Source: Paenibacillus sp. LHD-38
GTDB taxonomy: Bacteria > Bacillota > Bacilli > Paenibacillales > Paenibacillaceae
Assembly (NCBI RefSeq): GCF_031157315.1
Contig: NZ_JAVIFU010000034.1
Span: 1-64,000, forward strand
Length of the DNA: 64,000 nucleotides
Direction of reading: 5' to 3'
The stretch's first letter is position 1; the number at the start of each line of letters is the position of its first letter. Made by a program: the position numbers and the translations under genes. A model generated the notes under the pieces. It saw only the letters and a list, made by a program, of their open reading frames with translations, was not told the DNA's origin and made no database searches. Positions 60,244 through 64,000 of the stretch are shown here, in pieces.

Positions 60244-61383
60244 CATCATACGCATCACATCAAGCTCGCCGATCGTTCGGCGGGCTTTGCTGCCCCTTAG
60301 AGACTGCACGGAGCGTTTAATAATAGCCTTGATCTCGGAAGGCGTAAGTCCCTGCTTATGCGCGAGCAAGAGCGCAATTGCTCCGCTGACATGCGAGGTA
60401 GCCATAGACGTGCCGCTCATCTCGTTGTATTTGCCGCGGAGCCAAGCCGATACGATTTTATCGCCGGGTGCATAGACATCGATGTATGCGCCGCGATTGC
60501 TGAAGGGAGCAACGCGGCGGAGCTTGTTGGTTGCGCCGACGGCAATTGTCTGCGGATAGCGCGCCGGATAATCGACAGAGCGCCGCTTCCCATCGTTACC
60601 GGAGGAAGCGACGATAATGATCCCGGCATTATGGGCATTTATGACCGCGCCAAGCAGAGCTTTGCTTCTTGTCTTCATGCCGAAGCTCATGTTGATCACG
60701 TTCATGCGATTGCGTATGCACCACTCAATACCGAGAATAATGTCGGAAACGAAGGCGCTCCCATTATGGTCGAAGGCTTTGACAGGAGAAACCAACGCGC
60801 GCGGCGCAACGCCGATCATGCCCTGAAGCTGATTGGCTGCCGCGATGGTTCCGGCAATATGCGTGCCGTGACCGTTATCATCATGAGGGAGCATGCTGCG
60901 GTTTAACAAATTGATGCCTCGCGAGAGCGAGTGCTGGAGATCGGGATGGCTGAAATCAACCCCCGTATCGATGACGCCGACCTTTATCCGGTGGCCGGTC
61001 GTAGTACCCCATGCTTGCGGGGCTTTAATTTGATTGACGCCCCAAGGAATACCTTTATCTACAGTAATCGACTTTTGCGTTGAAGAATGAACGCTTATTT
61101 TGCAGTCCTTTTCAATCCATATACGGCCCGAGAACCGCTCAAGCGTTTCCTCGGCCGGCAACCTGCAAGCTATTCCAAGAATGCTAGGCATTTTTCTGAT
61201 GCTTTTTTGTGGTGACGACGAAGCGACCTGAGGCATTTGCTGTAGGAAGTATCGGTAGTCGCTCGCACGCTGAAAACGAATGATTCGTTTTTCAGTCGTT
61301 GTGTCCGTGCAAGCCATCGTATCCTGCAACAAGCGGATAAAAGCGACGGTGTCCAAACTTGGCTTCCCCTCCCGACGGACCAT
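60223..61383 (-). CDS. Subtilisin-family S8 serine protease
   Basis: 386 residues. Catalytic Asp in VGVIDTGVDFSHPDL, His in DDNGHGTHIAGTI and Ser in SGTSMATSHVSGA. About 120 residues precede the catalytic domain (an inhibitor I9-like prodomain, IIRFQRASDYRYFLQQ...LERFSGRIWIEKDC). No obvious signal peptide, so it may be intracellular, or its start may lie further upstream. GTG or ATG at 61383; ribosome site is GGGAGGGG. Confidence 0.87.
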   Translation of the reverse strand: MVRREGKPSLDTVAFIRLLQDTMACTDTTTEKRIIRFQRASDYRYFLQQMPQVASSSPQKSIRKMPSILGIACRLPAEETLERFSGRIWIEKDCKISVHSSTQKSITVDKGIPWGVNQIKAPQAWGTTTGHRIKVGVIDTGVDFSHPDLQHSLSRGINLLNRSMLPHDDNGHGTHIAGTIAAANQLQGMIGVAPRALVSPVKAFDHNGSAFVSDIILGIEWCIRNRMNVINMSFGMKTRSKALLGAVINAHNAGIIIVASSGNDGKRRSVDYPARYPQTIAVGATNKLRRVAPFSNRGAYIDVYAPGDKIVSAWLRGKYNEMSGTSMATSHVSGAIALLLAHKQGLTPSEIKAIIKRSVQSLRGSKARRTIGELDVMRMMQAVDKA

Positions 61384-61460
61384 GCTGCACTATTGTATGA
61401 CCGAGCGTTAAATAACGCATGAGCCACTTGCCTTTTTTCACATAAATAGGCAACAAACCG

Positions 61461-61588
61461 TGTCAAAAATCGCCCGGGTACATACGATAAACAAAGAGTT
61501 CTCAGGGGCTCTTACGTCCAAGGTACGTTACCTCGTGTCATGGCCGGATGGATACAGTCAAAGCGGAAGGTTTATCCTTTCGCTTTTT
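61461..61588 (+). ncRNA. possible small RNA or attenuator ahead of rpoE
   Basis: A weak promoter (TGTCAA 61461-61466, 16 bp, TACGAT 61483-61488) is followed by about 95 nt that contain small hairpins (GGTA-CGT-TACC near 61522-61532) and end at a good terminator AAAGCGGAAGG / CCTTTCGCTTT, TTTTT (61560-61588). No open frame with a ribosome site lies between. It could be an sRNA or a premature-termination leader for rpoE. Speculative. Confidence 0.4.
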
Positions 61589-61666
61589 GCATTTAAGTCC
61601 AAGCTGTGCCGGAGCAATAAGGGTCGCTTGCTTTTTTGGAGGAAATAGGTTTTACTATACTTTGAC

Positions 61667-61740
61667 TAGCGTAAACGACGGATGCCATCCTCTGGCAGTA
61701 TCCGCTCGCTTCGCAATGAAATGTGAGCGGTGTATAAGAG
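61667..61740 (+). repeat. intergenic structured repeat, copy D (divergent)
   Basis: Read on the plus strand it begins with the conserved end (ACTAGCGTAAACGACGG) and continues to TGAGCGGTGTATAAG; this is the reverse orientation of copies A, B, C and F. A hairpin GGAT-GGC-ATCC replaces ACGGC/GCCGT. It lies upstream of rpoE, the only copy not clearly in a 3' untranslated region. Confidence 0.6.
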
Positions 61741-61816
61741 GGAAACGTACACGATCCTTGCATTTTGAAGGAATAAACGAGTACATAATTTGATTGGCAA
61801 GAGAGGATGTGTCCAT

Positions 61817-62392
61817 ATGAGCAGCAGCAATTTTACGTTAAAGCTGGATCCTGAACGTATGAAGGAAATGCCTATGGTCGATTTGGCCTTTGAAGTGCTG
61901 AAAGCGGCTAATACGCCTTACTACTATCGCGATCTTATGATGGAGATCGCTAAAATACGCGGTCTTTCCGCGGATGGAATCAACCAGTTCATCGCCCAGG
62001 TATATACGGAAATCAATATTGACGGCCGTTTTGCATGTGTTGGCAGCAACATGTGGGGACTGAAGCGCTGGTATCCGGTTGAGCGTTCTGAGGATCCTGT
62101 AGGCAATGCGAAGCGTACTCGGATCATCAACGACGACGATGATCTCGAGGATGATGATGTGTTCGCGGACGAAGAAGAGGATACTTACGCAGAGGCTGAA
62201 GAAGACTACGATGTATTCGACGAGGACCGTGAGGACTTTGAAGAAGCAGAAGAGGAAGCGGAAGTTGATGAGGAAGTAGTCATCGATGACGAGGAGCTGG
62301 ACGAAGAAGAGGTCGACGGCGAATTGGATGCAGAAGACGATGATTCGGATGATGAGGATTTCGAGGAAGAAGAGGAAAATGGCGGCAAGTAG
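61817..62392 (+). CDS. rpoE: RNA polymerase delta subunit
   Basis: 191 residues: an N-terminal HARE-type winged domain (LAFEVLKAANTPYYYRDLMMEIAKIRG...GSNMWGLKRWYPVER, about 1-90) and a very acidic C-terminal tail of Asp/Glu (FEEAEEEAEVDEEVVIDDEELDEEE). Delta speeds recycling and promotes release from nonspecific nucleic acids. ATG at 61817 follows AGAGGA. Position between argS and pyrG is as in Bacillus. Confidence 0.95.
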   Translation: MSSSNFTLKLDPERMKEMPMVDLAFEVLKAANTPYYYRDLMMEIAKIRGLSADGINQFIAQVYTEINIDGRFACVGSNMWGLKRWYPVERSEDPVGNAKRTRIINDDDDLEDDDVFADEEEDTYAEAEEDYDVFDEDREDFEEAEEEAEVDEEVVIDDEELDEEEVDGELDAEDDDSDDEDFEEEEENGGK

Positions 62393-62575
62393 TTTGCTGA
62401 ATGGCTAAGGCCGAAAATTCAACAAGCTTATACTTGGTCTTCATTTACCGTGGTACGAGCCCTTGCCTGAATAAATGGCAGCGGCGTACCGAGTATCCTG
62501 TCGGTTTAGCTTGACAGGTGCTACAAGCGCAGAGTAAACTATCTCATGGGCTAAAGATTCGGTTAACAAATAATG

Positions 62576-62690
62576 CATACAATCGTGTACGACAGTTGCC
62601 GTCTAATCGAGGCAAAGGCGCGTCACGCGATGAAATATAAGCGCAGCATGACAGCAAACGTATGCTTGCTTATATTTTTATATATGCCAA
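62576..62690 (+). repeat. intergenic structured repeat, copy E (full length)
   Basis: Sense order on the plus strand: ACAATCGTGTACGACAGTTGCCGTC...; AAAGGCGCGTCACGCGATG; GAAATATAAGC ... inner AGCAT/ATGCT ... GCTTATATTTT. The outer stem AAATATAAGC/GCTTATATTT is a perfect 10 bp, again keeping the pairing with different bases. It lies between the rpoE stop and the terminator at 62697. Confidence 0.75.
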
Positions 62691-62696
62691 AAAAGG

Positions 62697-62731
62697 AAAA
62701 GTGCCCCGTTGCTACGGGTGTCACTTTTTTT
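62697..62731 (+). terminator. terminator of rpoE (or pyrG leader attenuator)
   Basis: AAAAGTG / CACTTTT outer stem with inner CCCGT / ACGGG; followed by a T run. It precedes pyrG by 135 nt. Confidence 0.8.
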
Positions 62732-62865
62732 GTTTGTGAGGGATGGGTCTGTAGGATGCATTTCCACAAACTGGATGGAGGGGCGGAGTGTATCCGCATC
62801 CATGTTTATCGAGTAAATGGGCAAACCTAAACATTAACCATAGGAGCTTGGAGGGTATCATCACA

Positions 62866-64000
62866 GTGACCAAATATATATTTGTAACCGGCGGCGTAGT
62901 GTCGTCTTTGGGCAAAGGGATTACAGCAGCCTCGCTCGGCCGATTGCTGAAGAACAGGGGCCTCAAAGTAACGATTCAGAAGTTTGACCCTTACATCAAC
63001 GTGGACCCGGGAACGATGAGTCCATACCAGCACGGTGAAGTATTCGTTACCGATGATGGTGCAGAAACGGATTTGGATCTAGGCCACTATGAACGGTTCA
63101 TCGATATTAACCTTTCGAAGAACAATAATGTGACGTCCGGCAAAATCTATTCCAACGTAATTACCAAAGAACGCCGCGGCGACTACTTGGGTGGAACCGT
63201 TCAGGTTATTCCGCATATTACGAATGAAATCAAGGATCGTGTATTCCGCGCGGGCAAAGAAGCGGGATCAGATGTTGTCATTACAGAAATCGGCGGTACC
63301 GTAGGTGACATTGAGAGCTTGCCTTTCCTTGAAGCCATCCGTCAAATTAAGAGCGATATTGGACGCGACAATGTGATGTACATTCATGTTACGCTGATTC
63401 CTTATATCAAAGCTGCAGGCGAAGTGAAAACGAAGCCGACCCAGCACAGTGTTAAGGAATTGCGCAGCATCGGCATTCAGCCGAACGTCATTGTATGCCG
63501 TACGGAACATCCGCTTGCAGAAGATTTGAAACGCAAGATCGGTCTGTTCTGCGATATCGATGCAAATGCCGTTGTAGAGTGCCGCGATGCTTCCACGTTG
63601 TATGAGGTTCCTTTGATGCTTCGCGAAGAAGGTCTCGACGAAATTGTCGTTAACCATCTGAAGTTGAAAACCGAACAGCCGGATATGCGTGAATGGGAGG
63701 ATCTGGTTAAACGCGTTAAATCGCTCCATAAGAAAACGGAGATCGCGATTGTAGGTAAATACGTTGCTCTGCACGATGCTTATCTAAGTATTGTGGAATC
63801 ACTTGAACATGCGGGTATCGCTTCCGATTCAGAAGTGAAAATCCGCTGGCTGCATGCCGATGAGCTTACGGAAGAGAATGTGGATGAGCAGCTGCAAGGC
63901 GTTCACGGCATCCTTGTACCAGGCGGCTTCGGTGATCGCGGTATTGAAGGTAAGATTACGGCAATCAAATACGCTCGCGAGAAAAAAATTCCGTTTTTCG
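62866..64000 (+). CDS. pyrG: CTP synthase, 5' part (runs off the window)
   Basis: Converts UTP to CTP with glutamine. The first 378 codons are present: synthetase domain (KYIFVTGGVVSSLGKGITAASLGRLLKNRG, then FDPYINVDPGTMSPYQHGEVFVTDDG...ETDLDLGHYERF) and the start of the glutaminase domain (VALHDAYLSI...GILVPGGFGDRGIEGK). The frame continues beyond 64000, so the active Cys of the glutaminase is outside. GTG at 62866 follows GGAGGG. Confidence 0.95.
   Translation, partial: MTKYIFVTGGVVSSLGKGITAASLGRLLKNRGLKVTIQKFDPYINVDPGTMSPYQHGEVFVTDDGAETDLDLGHYERFIDINLSKNNNVTSGKIYSNVITKERRGDYLGGTVQVIPHITNEIKDRVFRAGKEAGSDVVITEIGGTVGDIESLPFLEAIRQIKSDIGRDNVMYIHVTLIPYIKAAGEVKTKPTQHSVKELRSIGIQPNVIVCRTEHPLAEDLKRKIGLFCDIDANAVVECRDASTLYEVPLMLREEGLDEIVVNHLKLKTEQPDMREWEDLVKRVKSLHKKTEIAIVGKYVALHDAYLSIVESLEHAGIASDSEVKIRWLHADELTEENVDEQLQGVHGILVPGGFGDRGIEGKITAIKYAREKKIPFF

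Larger units (their letters stand above)
62393..62865. other. intergenic region rpoE to pyrG
   Basis: Contains repeat copy E (62576-62690), the terminator 62697-62731 and the pyrG leader. A possible hairpin GGATG...CGGA / TCCG...CATCC (62774-62802) lies in the leader. No gene. A Bacillus-type GGGC reiterative start site for pyrG was not found. Confidence 0.5.

Noticed and set aside
62697..62866. pyrG regulation by reiterative G addition as in Bacillus
   Set aside because: The GGGC start and a C/U-rich attenuator strand typical of that mechanism were not found; the terminator present more likely ends rpoE.

Overview
The window looks like a near-origin segment of a Paenibacillus-type, spore-forming Firmicute chromosome. 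The evidence is the gene order at the left end (3' end of 23S rRNA, 5S, a yaaC-position gene, guaB, dacA, pdxS, pdxT, serS, tRNA-Ser), which is the order known from the right side of the Bacillus oriC. Other support: a small acid-soluble spore protein gene, a Spo0E-like phosphatase, a sporulation-type kinase, aa3-600 quinol oxidase genes, strong AGGAGG ribosome binding sites and frequent TTG/GTG starts. It appears to be ordinary chromosome: no transposase, integrase, phage gene, CRISPR array or plasmid gene was seen.

Layout. 1-8.7 kb: rRNA end and conserved housekeeping genes (IMP dehydrogenase, PBP5-type carboxypeptidase, PLP synthase, seryl-tRNA synthetase beside a tRNA-Ser), then small genes including sspP. 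8.8-12.1 kb: a lipoprotein, then a decayed ECF-transporter locus (frameshifted PHP gene, intact ecfT, ecfA stump, truncated and frameshifted RpiR regulator). 12.1-15 kb: a DUF4870 protein, an unknown gene under a LexA-type promoter, tRNA-Arg, a GAF/HD-GYP protein and an Ohr remnant. 15-18.8 kb: a minus-strand operon of an ATP-grasp ligase resembling D-aspartate ligases, a MurE paralogue with a non-DAP substrate motif (DNPK), an Asp/Glu racemase and a 66-residue protein. 19-26.8 kb: spo0E-like gene, tadA, sensor kinase, oxidoreductase, RluF-type pseudouridine synthase, motAB, and a ykuI homologue split by an in-frame TAG. 26.8-35.7 kb: acetyltransferase, MFS transporter, photolyase, a NlpC/P60 hydrolase behind a c-di-AMP riboswitch, secreted and membrane proteins, an M1 peptidase and ywhD. 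35.8-38.9 kb: an ECF sigma/anti-sigma operon whose sigma gene seems to start at ATT. 39-44.7 kb: qoxABCD. 44.9-49.1 kb: class A PBP, speE, speB. 49.3-57 kb: FCD-type GntR regulator divergent from a phosphonate-type ABC transporter with a tyrosine-phosphatase-like gene, then a LysM-bearing 5'-nucleotidase. 57.4-64 kb: hypoxanthine-type DNA glycosylase, ywiB, argS, an S8 protease, rpoE and the start of pyrG.

The two observations I rate highest are (1) the ATP-grasp/MurE/racemase operon, which could be an accessory D-amino-acid peptidoglycan (or similar polymer) module, and (2) a family of structured intergenic repeats, up to eight copies, most lying between the 3' end of a gene and its terminator with a conserved end (TTTACGCTTGT) and compensatory changes in a hairpin arm. 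Other notable points are several well-defined gene scars, a LexA-like site inside a strong promoter of an unknown gene, and a possible small RNA ahead of rpoE. All functional calls are by reading the sequence; no database search was possible.
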